Shown here: one piece after another, positions 1 to 8,473 of the stretch
How positions within the stretch are numbered: position 1 is the first letter of the stretch
Layout of the letters: every line of letters begins with the position of its first letter
Assembly: GCA_017428245.1 (NCBI GenBank)
Contig: JAFRRF010000034.1
Coordinates: 1 to 64,000, forward strand
Reading direction: 5' to 3'
Length of the DNA stretch: 64,000 nt
DNA from: Bacteroidales bacterium
Lineage (GTDB): Bacteria; Bacteroidota; Bacteroidia; Bacteroidales; UBA932
Translations under genes and position numbers: made by a program
Notes under the pieces: generated by a model
Told to the model about the DNA's origin: nothing
What the model saw: only the letters and a program-made list of their open reading frames with translations
The model's database searches: none

Positions 1-1
1 C

Positions 2-259
2 AAGAAACAGAAGAAGGCCGCCAACATCCAGGAAGTGACCTTCGTCACCACCATCGACTGCAAGAACTGCGTCAAGAAGGTGGAAGCCAACCTCCCCTAT
101 GAGAAAGGCATCAAGGACATGAAAGTCACGCTGGACGACCGTACCGTCTGGATCAAGTACGACGCCAACAAGACCGACAAGGAGAAACTCGCCGCCGCCA
201 TCAACAAACTGGGCTACGAGGCCGAAGAGGTCATTCCCGAGGAGCAGGAAAAGAAATAA
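2..259 (+). CDS. HMA-domain (heavy-metal-associated) protein, 5' partial
   Basis: The C-terminal 85 residues of a protein that begins upstream of the window; the frame is open to the first base, so the GTG at 35 is probably internal. A ferredoxin-like HMA fold is indicated by the metal-binding CxxC motif (Cys-Lys-Asn-Cys, codons at 59-70) in a T-I-D-C-K-N-C context, followed by the usual V-x-x-x-V-T-L-D strand and the K-L-A-A-A-I-N-K-L-G-Y-E-A helix. It ends in a short Glu/Lys tail. Family members bind Cu(I), Zn or Hg and act as soluble chaperones or periplasmic metal binders. The missing N-terminus hides any signal peptide, so location is unknown. A bidirectional hairpin terminator follows. 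Confidence 0.85.
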   Translation, partial: KKQKKAANIQEVTFVTTIDCKNCVKKVEANLPYEKGIKDMKVTLDDRTVWIKYDANKTDKEKLAAAINKLGYEAEEVIPEEQEKK

Positions 260-321
260 CTGCGACGCTGCGCGAAGCCCCCTATCGCGTGGCACCAATC
301 TCCCTGACTATCAGCGATTTC

Positions 322-360
322 CTAAAAATCGGTTGCGTTAAAATACGCAACCGATTTTAG
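322..360. terminator. Bidirectional hairpin terminator
   Basis: A nearly perfect 16-17 bp inverted repeat (CTAAAAATCGGTTGCGT at 322-338, ACGCAACCGATTTTAG at 345-360) with a 6-nt loop. A/T runs at the stem base can give a U tract on either strand. It lies between the plus-strand HMA gene and the convergent minus-strand gene ending at 440. Confidence 0.85.
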
Positions 361-439
361 TTAAACCGCTCACTATTAGACACCTGCGTGCCACAGGCAT
401 CGGAACCATGATCCGGGAAAAGAAGCCAAGAAATAGCTT

Positions 440-1255
440 TTAGAACTGATAACCCAAGCCGAAGCCGAGCGCAGCGCCGTTAAAATTCGTCACATCGAAA
501 AGATCGAGGTTGGTCGTGAGATACAGCGACTGACGGCCGTGTGTATGGATGCGGGCTCCTGCACGATAGCTCATATAAAGTGCACATTCCGACCCGTCAC
601 TGCGTTCGCCGGGAAGCGAAGCGCCCAGATCCAACCCGAAAAAGGGAACTACCCGACTGCTGCCCGGGGTGAACCGCGATGCGACAAATGCGGCAGGAAT
701 CACATTGTAACGACCTGCATTAAATGCTGTTACACCAATACCACCGCCCAGGAACACATGCTCGTTCAAGTGCCAACCCGGAATAAAACGGGCAAAGAGA
801 TGTGAGTCTATACCTCCTCCCAATTCAACCAGCGTTCCAAAACCACGCTGGTCCGGTCCGGCAAACGCCGGCAGGTCATCCATCGTAAAACCCGCGTTCC
901 TGACCATCGCTTTCCCGCCAAACAACATAGGCAATCCCAAGAGCGCCACCGCCGAACCGAGGGCAACTTCCCCAAGCCCGAAGATAGGCCAGACTGGCGT
1001 TCCTATCTCCTGCCCCTGCCTGGGATTTATCTTTTCGTGCATGATGCCGACGGCCAGCAGTGCGACTCCCGTCGAAGCCATACCCACACCCGTCCAGACA
1101 AAACCTTGCCCGGTTCCCAAAAGGCCGGCCCCGGGAATTTTATCGGAAGAAGTCGTTGCATAATCGGACGTCATCGTCTGCGCCTTCATCGGCAAAACGG
1201 ATACGGACAAGGCCAGAACGACCCAGGCCGCCACGAAAAAAAATCTGCGAATCAT
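440..1255 (-). CDS. Secreted hypothetical protein with two hydrophobic segments and barrel-like C-terminus
   Basis: 271 residues, not recognised. An N-terminal signal peptide (about residues 1-25, ending near M-K-A-Q) is followed by two Gly/Ala-rich hydrophobic stretches (about 47-70 and 92-112) separated by a charged loop. The second half has alternating beta-type sequence rich in Gly and aromatic residues and ends in Tyr-Gln-Phe, like the last strand of an outer-membrane barrel. I infer an envelope protein. Combining helix-like and barrel-like segments in one small protein is uncommon, so topology is uncertain. It is downstream of tilS on the same strand, 104 bp away. I see no clear TAnnTTTG promoter in that gap. 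Confidence 0.6.
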   Translation of the reverse strand: MIRRFFFVAAWVVLALSVSVLPMKAQTMTSDYATTSSDKIPGAGLLGTGQGFVWTGVGMASTGVALLAVGIMHEKINPRQGQEIGTPVWPIFGLGEVALGSAVALLGLPMLFGGKAMVRNAGFTMDDLPAFAGPDQRGFGTLVELGGGIDSHLFARFIPGWHLNEHVFLGGGIGVTAFNAGRYNVIPAAFVASRFTPGSSRVVPFFGLDLGASLPGERSDGSECALYMSYRAGARIHTHGRQSLYLTTNLDLFDVTNFNGAALGFGLGYQF

Positions 1256-1359
1256 CGGTTTTATTATTTTGGTTATACAACGAATAGATGCAAATCTGTC
1301 CGTAAATGTTGCGTCCGAATGGGCAAAATCTCATTTGAACAGGAACGACAAAACCCGTT

Positions 1360-2718
1360 TCATGATATCCGGGAAATGGCTGCAATCGTGCAGGTGGCGG
1401 CGGTGATTTTGAAACGGTCGTCGATGCGCCGGCCGAGAATGGCAACGATCACTTCGTCGCCATTTTCATTTTGCATCGTGACGACGACCTCGTGCCGCTT
1501 CTGTTCGACATCGAGCTTCAGGTCCGTAAAGAAATCGCTCAGGAGTTTGGTCCCGCGATGCATGCCGAAGGGCCGGAAGCGGTCGCCCTCCTTTGGCGGA
1601 CGTGCCGCCAGGGGCAGCCGAACCTTATCGGCGTCCACGAAAAGAACGTCGTCCGGCTTCTGCTTCGGATCGAAGCCGGGCATCACGGCAAAAGTCCGCA
1701 CGTCGAGCCGGTCGGACAGATCGGCCGAGCCTGGAAGCGACAAGGGATAGACGCGCAGTTCCCGGCGGTCTTTCACCAGTCGATGCGTCGCCGACAGGAA
1801 AGTCTTTCCGCTCAGGGCATCGAGCGAATGCTCGATTGACGCCAACTGATCGGCATTGAATCCATATCCCTCCAGCAGCCGATAGAGCCACCAGCCGCAC
1901 TGCCCTTTGCGCCGAAGAGACTGAATATCAATGCAGAGCACGCCGTCGCGGTCCGAACAGATATCAGCCCGACCGGCCGCGAACACCTCGTCAAGCAGCT
2001 GCTCCGCCTCCCCAAAATACCGCATCTCCGTCTGGAAGGTACGCAGGAAAGAGGGATTGATCTGCGCCAGCTGCGGGAAGACTTCGTGCCGCAGCCGGTT
2101 CCGTGCAATGGTGACATCGGCATTGGTTGCATCCACGCGGAATTCCACACCCGCACGCACGGCATACGCCTCGATCTCGCGCCGCGAGAAATCGAGCAGC
2201 GGCCGGATGAGTTGCACGCCCGCCGACCCGGAAGCGTCGTCTGCCCCGGGCAGCGGCATCGTTTCCCGGATGCCCGTCAAGCCGCGTAAGCCCGTGCCGC
2301 GCAGCAGATGCAGCAGCAGCGTTTCGGCATTGTCGTCGAGATTGTGCGCCACGGCCAGGTGTGTGAAGCCCTGCTCCCGGCACAGCGTGGAGAACCAGTC
2401 GTAGCGCAGCCGGCGCGCGGCCATCTCGACGGACAGCCCGTGCGCCGCGGCATACGCCTTCGTATCGGCTTCCTGCCGGAAGAACGGAATCCCGTTTCCG
2501 CGGCACCAGCCCGCCACCAGCGCCTCGTCGCCGTCGCTGTCGGCGCCGCGCAAATGAAAATTGAAGTGCGCCACGGCCAGGGGAAGCCGCAGCGCACTGT
2601 GGAGAAACAGGTCCGCCATCGTCATCGAATCGATGCCGCCGCTCACTGCAAGCAGCACCTTGCTGTCCGGCCGGCCGTCGGTCAGCCGCGCCAACGTCCT
2701 GTCGAAGCGGTCCTGCAT
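1360..2718 (-). CDS. tilS: tRNA(Ile)-lysidine synthase TilS
   Basis: About 452 residues. TilS adenylates C34 of the CAU-anticodon tRNA-Ile and replaces it with lysidine, so that the tRNA reads AUA. The PP-loop ATP-pyrophosphatase motif S-G-G-I-D-S is at residues 26-31, and the N-type PPase domain continues through H-F-N-F-H-L-R-G and H-N-L-D-D-N-A-E-T. The C-terminal third holds the TilS C-domain, with P-P-K-E-G-D-R-F-R-P-F-G-M and K-L-L-S-D-F. I chose the ATG at 2718; a GTG directly upstream (2721) is possible. It begins 6 bp after the DUF3078 gene stop and belongs to the same minus-strand run (proS, DUF3078, tilS). Confidence 0.95.
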   Translation of the reverse strand: MQDRFDRTLARLTDGRPDSKVLLAVSGGIDSMTMADLFLHSALRLPLAVAHFNFHLRGADSDGDEALVAGWCRGNGIPFFRQEADTKAYAAAHGLSVEMAARRLRYDWFSTLCREQGFTHLAVAHNLDDNAETLLLHLLRGTGLRGLTGIRETMPLPGADDASGSAGVQLIRPLLDFSRREIEAYAVRAGVEFRVDATNADVTIARNRLRHEVFPQLAQINPSFLRTFQTEMRYFGEAEQLLDEVFAAGRADICSDRDGVLCIDIQSLRRKGQCGWWLYRLLEGYGFNADQLASIEHSLDALSGKTFLSATHRLVKDRRELRVYPLSLPGSADLSDRLDVRTFAVMPGFDPKQKPDDVLFVDADKVRLPLAARPPKEGDRFRPFGMHRGTKLLSDFFTDLKLDVEQKRHEVVVTMQNENGDEVIVAILGRRIDDRFKITAATCTIAAISRIS

Positions 2719-2724
2719 CACGCG

Positions 2725-3630
2725 TTATTTCTTCGCCTGTCCGATGGTGTAGGTAAAGCCGATCGAAAAGAGTTCCTTGAACTGGACTCCTTTGCCCTGG
2801 TACATTTCCGTCGAATTCTTATAATACTTGGGTACCAGAACATTGTCGTCGTAAATCAGGTTGGTGCGCAGCGTCAGCGAGAAGAACTTCGTGACCTTGG
2901 CCTCGGCATTGACATCCCACAGAACTTTGATGTTCTGCGGTTTGTTGAGATAGTCGGAGAAGAGCACCAGCGCCGTGCCCACCTTGAAGTTCTCCACTTC
3001 CAATTTCGCGTCGATGCGCAGCTGGGCACCGAGTTCGAAACGTGCGAACTGGTCTTCCGCATTTCCGTAGCGTACACGGAGATCCTCGGGACGAACCATC
3101 GTCACCTTCCCCGTGAGGGGCGCGAAGTTGATAGCCACATTGTTGGTCGGCTTGAAATCTATACCAAGACCCAGGGAGGTATACGCCGGCGCGAAGAAAT
3201 CGGAAATCACGATTTCGTGCTTGGCGTCCCACCCTTCCGCAAACTGCGTCCGGAAATTGTACACAGCCGAGAAGTAGAGTTTCTCGGCAGCCTTGTATCC
3301 GAATTTGCTGTCGAAAATCAGCCGGTCGTCACTCTTGAGCAGATAGTCCTTGTCGAACGAGTGGATAAATCCGTAACCTGCCTGCAGTTCATTGGTCCAA
3401 AGAATTTTACCCTTCGTCAGATTGGCATATACGTCGGCATAGGTATTGAGCGACAACTGCCCGACACCGCCGGCAGCCCATTGCATCAGGGAAAGCTGGG
3501 AAAAGCCGATGTTGGTGGTGATACCCTTGTTCCATTCGGCTTTCGGCGCTTCTTCCGCCGCGGGAGCGTCCTGCGCGAACAGCGCACAGGTCGCGAAAAC
3601 GGCCATGACGGCCAGGATCAGTTTCTTCAT
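2725..3630 (-). CDS. DUF3078 outer-membrane-type protein
   Basis: 301 residues with a signal peptide (about 1-19, ending F-A-Q). The body matches the Bacteroidetes DUF3078 family as I know it: an early W-N-K-G-I-T-T-N-I-G-F-S-Q motif, then many alternating beta strands (K-I-L-W-T-N-E-L, K-L-Y-F-S-A-V-Y-N-F-R-T-Q-F), consistent with an outer-membrane barrel. Members have no assigned activity. It sits between proS (12 bp upstream) and tilS (6 bp downstream), so it is probably cotranscribed with them, although no functional link is known. Confidence 0.85.
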   Translation of the reverse strand: MKKLILAVMAVFATCALFAQDAPAAEEAPKAEWNKGITTNIGFSQLSLMQWAAGGVGQLSLNTYADVYANLTKGKILWTNELQAGYGFIHSFDKDYLLKSDDRLIFDSKFGYKAAEKLYFSAVYNFRTQFAEGWDAKHEIVISDFFAPAYTSLGLGIDFKPTNNVAINFAPLTGKVTMVRPEDLRVRYGNAEDQFARFELGAQLRIDAKLEVENFKVGTALVLFSDYLNKPQNIKVLWDVNAEAKVTKFFSLTLRTNLIYDDNVLVPKYYKNSTEMYQGKGVQFKELFSIGFTYTIGQAKK

Positions 3631-3642
3631 GGTATTCCGTTT

Positions 3643-5133
3643 TTAATAGGCTCTTGCAAAAATGACTCTCCGGTGCGAAGGCTCGCCGCTGTACACGCAC
3701 TTGCCTTCTTCTTCGCATACGCAGGAATCGATGGGAATGCAGCGGATGGTCGCCTTGGTCAATTCCTTGATCTTCTCCTCGGTTTCGGGCGTTCCGTCCC
3801 AGTGACAGAGCAGGAACCCGCCCTTCTCGATCTCGACCTTGAATTCTTCCCAGGTATCGACCTTGCGGATATTCTCGTCGCGGAACTTCAGGGCCTTCGC
3901 GTACAGATTCTTCTGGATTTCGTCCATCAGTGCGACGATATGGTCGGCCAGACCTTCCTGCGGAATACTCTCCTTCGTGGAGGTGTCGCGGCGGGCAAGT
4001 TCCACGTGGCCGCTTTCCAGGTCGCGCGGCCCGATGACCACGCGCACCGGCACACCTTTGAGTTCCCATTCGGCAAACTTGAATCCCGGACGGAGGTTGT
4101 CCCGGTCATCGACCTTCACGCTGAGACCTTTCGCTTCGAATTCTTTCTTGAGCTCTTCCATCCGTGCAAGGATGGCTTCACGTTCCTCGTCCTTCTTGTA
4201 GATGGGCACCATCACCACCTGGACCGGGGCCAGGGCGGGCGGCAGCACCAGACCGTTATTGTCGCTGTGGCACATGATCAGCGCGCCCATCAGGCGCGTG
4301 GAAACACCCCACGAAGTAGCCCAGACATACTCGAGTTTACCCTCCTTGTTGGCAAACTGCACGTCGAAAGCCTTGGCGAAGTTCTGTCCCAGGAAATGTG
4401 AGGTTCCGGCCTGCAGGGCCTTTCCGTCCTGCATCATCGCTTCGATGCTGTAGGTGTCGAGGGCGCCTGCGAAACGCTCTGTCTCGGATTTGTGCCCGAT
4501 GACCACCGGCATGGCCATGAATTCGCGTGCGAAGCGGGCATACACGTCCACCATCTTCTGCGCCTCGGCCACGGCCTCGTCGTACGTTGCGTGGGCGGTG
4601 TGGCCTTCCTGCCAGAGGAATTCAGCCGTACGAAGGAACAGGCGCGTGCGCATTTCCCAACGCACGACGTTGGCCCACTGGTTGCACAGGATCGGCAGGT
4701 CGCGCCACGACTTGATCCAATTCTTATAGGTATTCCAGATAATGGTCTCGGACGTCGGACGTACAATCAGTTCTTCCTCGAGCTTTGCATCGGGATCGAC
4801 CACCACACCCTTTCCGTCGGGCGCGACTTTCAGCCTGTGGTGCGTCACCACGGCACACTCCTTCGCAAAGCCTTCCACATGCTCGGCCTCGCGGCTGAGG
4901 AAAGATTTGGGAATGAACAAAGGGAAATAGGCATTGACGTGCCCCGTCTCCTTGAACATCTTGTCGAGCTGATGCTGCATTTTTTCCCAGATGGCATAGC
5001 CGTAGGGCTTGATCACCATACATCCGCGGACCGCGGACTGCTCGGCCAGATCGGCTTTTACCACCAGATTGTTATACCATTGCGAATAATTATCTTCCCG
5101 GTTGGTCACTTCCTTGTTCGTTACCTCTGCCAT
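3643..5133 (-). CDS. proS: Prolyl-tRNA synthetase, type 3 (short, archaeal/eukaryotic-like)
   Basis: 496 residues. It charges tRNA-Pro with proline. This is the short form without the bacterial editing insertion, usual in Bacteroidetes. It shows class II motif 2 ([20 protein letters not shown]), motif 3 around [18 protein letters not shown], an anticodon-binding domain, and a C-terminal Cys-containing domain (C-I-P-I-D-S-C-V-C, then [11 protein letters not shown]) that resembles the zinc-binding tail of type-3 enzymes. It ends in Ala-Tyr, also typical. First gene of the minus-strand proS-DUF3078-tilS run, divergent from the lipoprotein gene at 5262. Confidence 0.97.
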   Translation of the reverse strand: MAEVTNKEVTNREDNYSQWYNNLVVKADLAEQSAVRGCMVIKPYGYAIWEKMQHQLDKMFKETGHVNAYFPLFIPKSFLSREAEHVEGFAKECAVVTHHRLKVAPDGKGVVVDPDAKLEEELIVRPTSETIIWNTYKNWIKSWRDLPILCNQWANVVRWEMRTRLFLRTAEFLWQEGHTAHATYDEAVAEAQKMVDVYARFAREFMAMPVVIGHKSETERFAGALDTYSIEAMMQDGKALQAGTSHFLGQNFAKAFDVQFANKEGKLEYVWATSWGVSTRLMGALIMCHSDNNGLVLPPALAPVQVVMVPIYKKDEEREAILARMEELKKEFEAKGLSVKVDDRDNLRPGFKFAEWELKGVPVRVVIGPRDLESGHVELARRDTSTKESIPQEGLADHIVALMDEIQKNLYAKALKFRDENIRKVDTWEEFKVEIEKGGFLLCHWDGTPETEEKIKELTKATIRCIPIDSCVCEEEGKCVYSGEPSHRRVIFARAY

Positions 5134-5159
5134 AACTTTTATATTGGTACAAAAATTGA

Positions 5160-5167
5160 TATCTTTG
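5160..5167 (+). promoter_or_regulatory. Bacteroidetes-type -7 box (TATCTTTG)
   Basis: An exact TAnnTTTG match upstream of the gene at 5262. The -33 element is weak: only a T-rich stretch near 5137-5140. The predicted start is near 5171, giving a leader of about 90 nt. Confidence 0.65.
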
Positions 5168-5169
5168 CA

Positions 5170-5230
5170 TTACTTAATTAAACGGACGGACTGAAAACGC
5201 GTCCAAACAACAAAACGCAAAATTAAGTAA
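5170..5230 (+). promoter_or_regulatory. Structured 5' leader (long-range stem)
   Basis: A perfect 10-bp inverted repeat, TTACTTAATT (5170-5179) and AATTAAGTAA (5221-5230), begins at the predicted transcription start and encloses a smaller GGACG/CGTCC hairpin. The mRNA would start in a closed stem, followed by a single-stranded A-rich segment and then the ribosome binding site. A 5' stabilising structure is a plausible role; a ligand-sensing one cannot be judged from sequence. Confidence 0.5.
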
Positions 5231-5250
5231 AAAACACTTATAAATTACAC

Positions 5251-5256
5251 AGGAGG
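5251..5256 (+). promoter_or_regulatory. Strong Shine-Dalgarno site AGGAGG
   Basis: AGGAGG lies 5 nt before the ATG at 5262. Nearly all other genes here lack a recognisable Shine-Dalgarno, as is normal in Bacteroidetes, so this site is unusual and fixes the start of the downstream gene. Confidence 0.75.
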
Positions 5257-5261
5257 TTAAA

Positions 5262-6170
5262 ATGAAAAACAATCGATTCGGATTCTTCGTGATCCTTGCT
5301 TTCGCGGCACTTGCCAGCTCTTGTGGTACGTCGGGGTACTATGCTTCGTCTATGTACGGCGACGGAATTTATTACCGGCCAACGGCGGCTTCCCGCGCCA
5401 AGATGGTCGCAGCGCAGGAAGCGCAGCGTGAACAGGAACGGCAGCGTCAATATGAGCAATACCTCGCCAAAGACGAGGAAGGAAATCTTTACGTCGTCAC
5501 GGAGCTGATGGACGGCGAGACCTATGAGTCCCGTCTCCACAAGTTTGACAGTCCCTGGTACGTCAACTATGGGATGTACGGCTGGAACGGTTCTCCCTAT
5601 TACGGCTACTATGGTCTCCGCAATCCCTGGTACACCGACTGGTACTGGCGTACAAGCTGGTACGACACCTGGTACGGTTACTATGGCTACAACCCGTATT
5701 ATTACGGCTGGTACGATCCCTGGTACTGGGGAGCAGGGTATGCGGGATGGTATGGTTGGGACCGCTGGTATCACCATCACCACTATTATCCCGGTTACGT
5801 GAATCCGGGTCCGGGCCCCGGCAACCACGGCCGCAACGTAGTCTATACTCCGCGTAACTCTGCGACCGGCAGCGGAATGTACCGCACTACCGGTTCCTCT
5901 TCCGGCCGCGGGATGTATACCACCCGCCGCACCAACTCGGGCGGCAGCGTCAGCACCCGCAACTCTTCCGGCACCGTCCGTTCCAACGGCGGCAGCCGTC
6001 CGACCCGCACCGGCGCCAGCGGCGGCGGAAGTTACAGCCGCTCTTCGGGCAGCTACAGCGGCGGCGGCGTCTCACGCAGCGGTGGCGGCTACAGCGGCGG
6101 TTCGTCCAGCTCGGGCAGCTCGGGCAGCAGCCACAGCAGCGGCGGCCACAGCGGCGGCGGAAGGCGCTAA
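5262..6170 (+). CDS. Lipoprotein with Tyr/Trp-rich centre and Ser/Gly-rich tail
   Basis: 302 residues, not recognised. A signal peptide ends at a lipobox-like A-S-S-C (about residue 21), suggesting a lipoprotein. Residues about 40-70 form a Gln/Glu/Arg-rich helix. Residues about 95-180 are dominated by Tyr, Trp, Gly and Asn, with repeats such as N-P-W-Y, T-D-W-Y-W and D-P-W-Y-W, then H-H-H-H. The last 110 residues are almost wholly Ser, Gly, Arg and Thr. The composition suggests a surface-exposed, perhaps self-associating or glycan-contacting protein; that is inference. Its own promoter, structured leader and strong Shine-Dalgarno site suggest high expression. A FadL-like porin gene follows 51 bp downstream. 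Confidence 0.7.
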   Translation: MKNNRFGFFVILAFAALASSCGTSGYYASSMYGDGIYYRPTAASRAKMVAAQEAQREQERQRQYEQYLAKDEEGNLYVVTELMDGETYESRLHKFDSPWYVNYGMYGWNGSPYYGYYGLRNPWYTDWYWRTSWYDTWYGYYGYNPYYYGWYDPWYWGAGYAGWYGWDRWYHHHHYYPGYVNPGPGPGNHGRNVVYTPRNSATGSGMYRTTGSSSGRGMYTTRRTNSGGSVSTRNSSGTVRSNGGSRPTRTGASGGGSYSRSSGSYSGGGVSRSGGGYSGGSSSSGSSGSSHSSGGHSGGGRR

Positions 6171-6221
6171 TCCCGCAATCTCGCGTTGAACTTTTTGACA
6201 ATCCTTAAACGAACGATCGAC

Positions 6222-7760
6222 ATGAAAAAGATAATTACCCTGTTCCTGTCCCTCACCCTTGCGGCAAGCCTGTTTGCCCAGACTGCGGACGATGCGCTGA
6301 ACCTGGCGCAGGAATATTATGAAGGGACCGCCCGTTCGATGGCCTTGGGCAATGCCTTTACCGCACTGGGCGGCGACCTCGGCGGCCTTGCCATCAACCC
6401 CGCCAGTTCCGGCGTATTCCGCTGCTCCCAGATCTCTTTTACGCCGGGCCTGACAACATCCCGTTCCAACGTGAGTTACCTGGGCAACGGTACTACGACC
6501 CGGAATACCGCCCTGACAGTGTCGAACCTGGGCACGGTACTGACTTTCGACACGGGCAACTACAGCGGACTGCTCAACTTCAATTTCGGCTTCGTGTATA
6601 ACAAGAAGAATAACTTCCGTTCGGCGATGAGAGCGTACGGAACGACCGACAACTCCTCGATGCTGAGCTCGATCGCCGCCAGCCTGGAGGGAATCAGCGA
6701 CAGCATTCTGGATCAGAGCGATTACAACTCCAACGTTCCCTGGACCGGCCAGATGGCGTGGAACACCTACGTGATTGCACCTCTCTCGGTATTGGGCGGA
6801 AAGTATTCGGATGTACACGACTCCTACCTCGCATCGACCGAGAATTACAATGAGGCGACCGACGAACTGCAGATCGGCGGCGCACTGGACCAGGCATTCA
6901 ACCGCAAGGTCCGGGGCAGCAACGAAGAATTCGCCCTCAACTTCGGCGGCAACTTCTCCGACTTCCTGTACTTCGGCGTGAACGTGAATCTCCATACCGT
7001 GAGCCAGACGGTGGAAGAGTATTACGAGGAAGTGGCAAGAGACGACTCCCGCTTCGATGACGGCTTCGTTTCGATGGACAACAGCTTCTGGCTGCGTACC
7101 ACCGGTACCGGCGCCAACTTCAAGTTCGGTGTCATCGTCAACCCGATGTCCGGCCTGCGGCTCGGTGCGACCATCACGACGCCGACCTGGTACGCCCTGA
7201 CGGATGAGTGGGACTACACGATGAATACCGCCTTCAACAATGGGAACTCCTACACGGAATACTCCCCGACCGGCACCTACTCCTACAAGCTCACCGCCCC
7301 GATGCGTTGGAGCGTCGGCGCTGCCTATACCTTCATGGACCGCGGCCTGATCAGCGTGGACTACGAAAACGTAAACTACGCGAATACCCGGCTCAAGAGC
7401 GAGAACGGCTCGGAAAGCGTCTTCTATGAAGAAAACGACTGGATGAGCCAGAATTACCTCGCCTCCAGCACCCTGCGAGCCGGTTTGGAACTCCGTCTGA
7501 GCGACGCGTTCTCCCTGCGTGGCGGTTACCAGCATTACACGCCTGCCGCGAAAGGCTACGCCTCGCGCAACGTGGTCAGCGCAGGTCTGGGCTTCAATCT
7601 GACGCCTGCCACCTCGATCGACCTTGCCTGGAGCCGTATGTTGTCGACCACCGACAGCTTCCAGCTTTACGACGACTACTCCAGCGCAGTGACCGTGCCG
7701 ACAGGCACCAATACGAACAGTCTCAACAAAGTGGTCTGCACCCTGGCCGTCAAGTTCTAA
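6222..7760 (+). CDS. OmpP1/FadL-family outer-membrane transporter
   Basis: 512 residues from the ATG at 6222; a TTG 36 bp upstream would spoil the signal peptide (M-K-K-I-I-T-L-F to F-A-Q). After cleavage, A-R-S-M-A-L-G-N-A-F-T-A-L-G-G-D and A-I-N-P-A-S give the N-terminal plug-like region typical of FadL/TodX porins for hydrophobic molecules. Alternating barrel strands follow and the protein ends in A-V-K-F with a terminal Phe, as expected for BAM-assembled proteins. The substrate is unknown; long-chain fatty acids are only the family default. It is convergent with wbqC, overlapping it by 4 bp. Confidence 0.85.
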   Translation: MKKIITLFLSLTLAASLFAQTADDALNLAQEYYEGTARSMALGNAFTALGGDLGGLAINPASSGVFRCSQISFTPGLTTSRSNVSYLGNGTTTRNTALTVSNLGTVLTFDTGNYSGLLNFNFGFVYNKKNNFRSAMRAYGTTDNSSMLSSIAASLEGISDSILDQSDYNSNVPWTGQMAWNTYVIAPLSVLGGKYSDVHDSYLASTENYNEATDELQIGGALDQAFNRKVRGSNEEFALNFGGNFSDFLYFGVNVNLHTVSQTVEEYYEEVARDDSRFDDGFVSMDNSFWLRTTGTGANFKFGVIVNPMSGLRLGATITTPTWYALTDEWDYTMNTAFNNGNSYTEYSPTGTYSYKLTAPMRWSVGAAYTFMDRGLISVDYENVNYANTRLKSENGSESVFYEENDWMSQNYLASSTLRAGLELRLSDAFSLRGGYQHYTPAAKGYASRNVVSAGLGFNLTPATSIDLAWSRMLSTTDSFQLYDDYSSAVTVPTGTNTNSLNKVVCTLAVKF

Positions 7761-8473
7761 AGGAAACGGCAAGCGTCAGGACCTTCTGCTGAAAGCAAAT
7801 CGAGAATCGAAAGATTCGGAATGAAACGAGATTCCCGTTCAAGCCGGGAATGACAAACACCCGGATCCTGATTGACGAAAACCTGATAGTAAGCCTGCTC
7901 CCGTCCATATTCGGCGAGCAGGCTTTCGCCTTTGTATTTGGGCTGGATGCGCGCGCGGAAATCGAAGAGATGCCCGGTCGAGCCGGGCATGACACCCTCA
8001 GTATCCTTCACAAAACTCTCGGTCAGGGAAACGGGAACGTGCAGGTCGAGCAGATCCAGCAGTTTCTCCAGCAAAGCCATATTCAGGTCGAAGAGAAATT
8101 CAGGCTTGCGGAGCAAGACGGGAAACAGATCGTCGGCATAATAGTCGAAGAAAGCCGATGAATGGTAGGCAGCCTCGAATGCGCGCAGATGGTGTTGCAG
8201 CCAAGGTTCGCCATAATCGATGCGGATGTCACGGACCGGACGGCTCCGGCGTTCCTCTTTGACAATCGGAATGGACAGATCTTCCGGCCCGCCGGCAGAA
8301 AGGATACGGCATCGACTGCGCCACGACTGCTTCTGATAATGCTCGTGCTGTTCGATCAGCACCCGGCCGCTGCGGGCGATGGCAAAGAAATACTCGACCG
8401 GCGGAAAATAGGCCGTCGTCAGTACGCTCACCGGAAAGAGCGGGGTCCCGGAATCTGCGGCAAGGGTCGTCAT
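7757..8473 (-). CDS. WbqC family protein, carrying two palindromic-repeat inserts
   Basis: 238 residues. The family has the pattern L-x-T-A-Y-F-P-P-V-E-Y-F, H-E-H-Y-Q-K-Q-S-W-R-S-R-C and L-S-I-P-I, and occurs with lipid A or polysaccharide genes; biochemistry is unsettled. It starts with ATGA overlap on the lpxA stop, so it is the last gene of lpxD-lpxC-lpxA-wbqC. Two copies of a small palindromic DNA repeat lie inside the frame. One (7967-7993) encodes V-M-P-G-S-T-G-H-L in the C-terminal half. The other (7828-7854) encodes C-H-S-R-L-E-R-E-S-R-F near the end, so the last 35 residues may be a repeat-derived extension rather than native sequence. Confidence 0.85.
   Translation of the reverse strand: MTTLAADSGTPLFPVSVLTTAYFPPVEYFFAIARSGRVLIEQHEHYQKQSWRSRCRILSAGGPEDLSIPIVKEERRSRPVRDIRIDYGEPWLQHHLRAFEAAYHSSAFFDYYADDLFPVLLRKPEFLFDLNMALLEKLLDLLDLHVPVSLTESFVKDTEGVMPGSTGHLFDFRARIQPKYKGESLLAEYGREQAYYQVFVNQDPGVCHSRLERESRFIPNLSILDLLSAEGPDACRFL
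7828..7854 (+). repeat. Palindromic repeat, copy a (inside wbqC)
   Basis: Core TTCCCGT-TCAAG-CCGGGAA followed by TGAC, preceded by GAGA. It has the same orientation and flanks as copies at 7967, 50037 and 50629. It is translated within wbqC on the minus strand. Confidence 0.75.
7967..7993 (+). repeat. Palindromic repeat, copy b (inside wbqC)
   Basis: Core TGCCCGG-TCGAG-CCGGGCA followed by TGAC, preceded by GAGA. Compared with copy d (TTCCCGG/CCGGGAA) both arms change together, a compensatory pair that keeps the hairpin. Confidence 0.8.

Noticed and set aside
35..37. GTG as start of the HMA protein
   Set aside because: The frame stays open to the first base with Lys/Gln-rich code in front, so the gene more likely begins outside the window.
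285..302. TGGCAC at 285 as a third sigma-54 promoter
   Set aside because: No TTGC at the required distance; GG-N10-GC fails.
2308..4401. 697-codon frame antisense to tilS, DUF3078 and proS
   Set aside because: It spans three recognised genes on the other strand and contains no domain.
6072..7772. 566-codon frame antisense to the FadL-like porin
   Set aside because: A codon-bias shadow; the porin has a signal peptide and barrel end.
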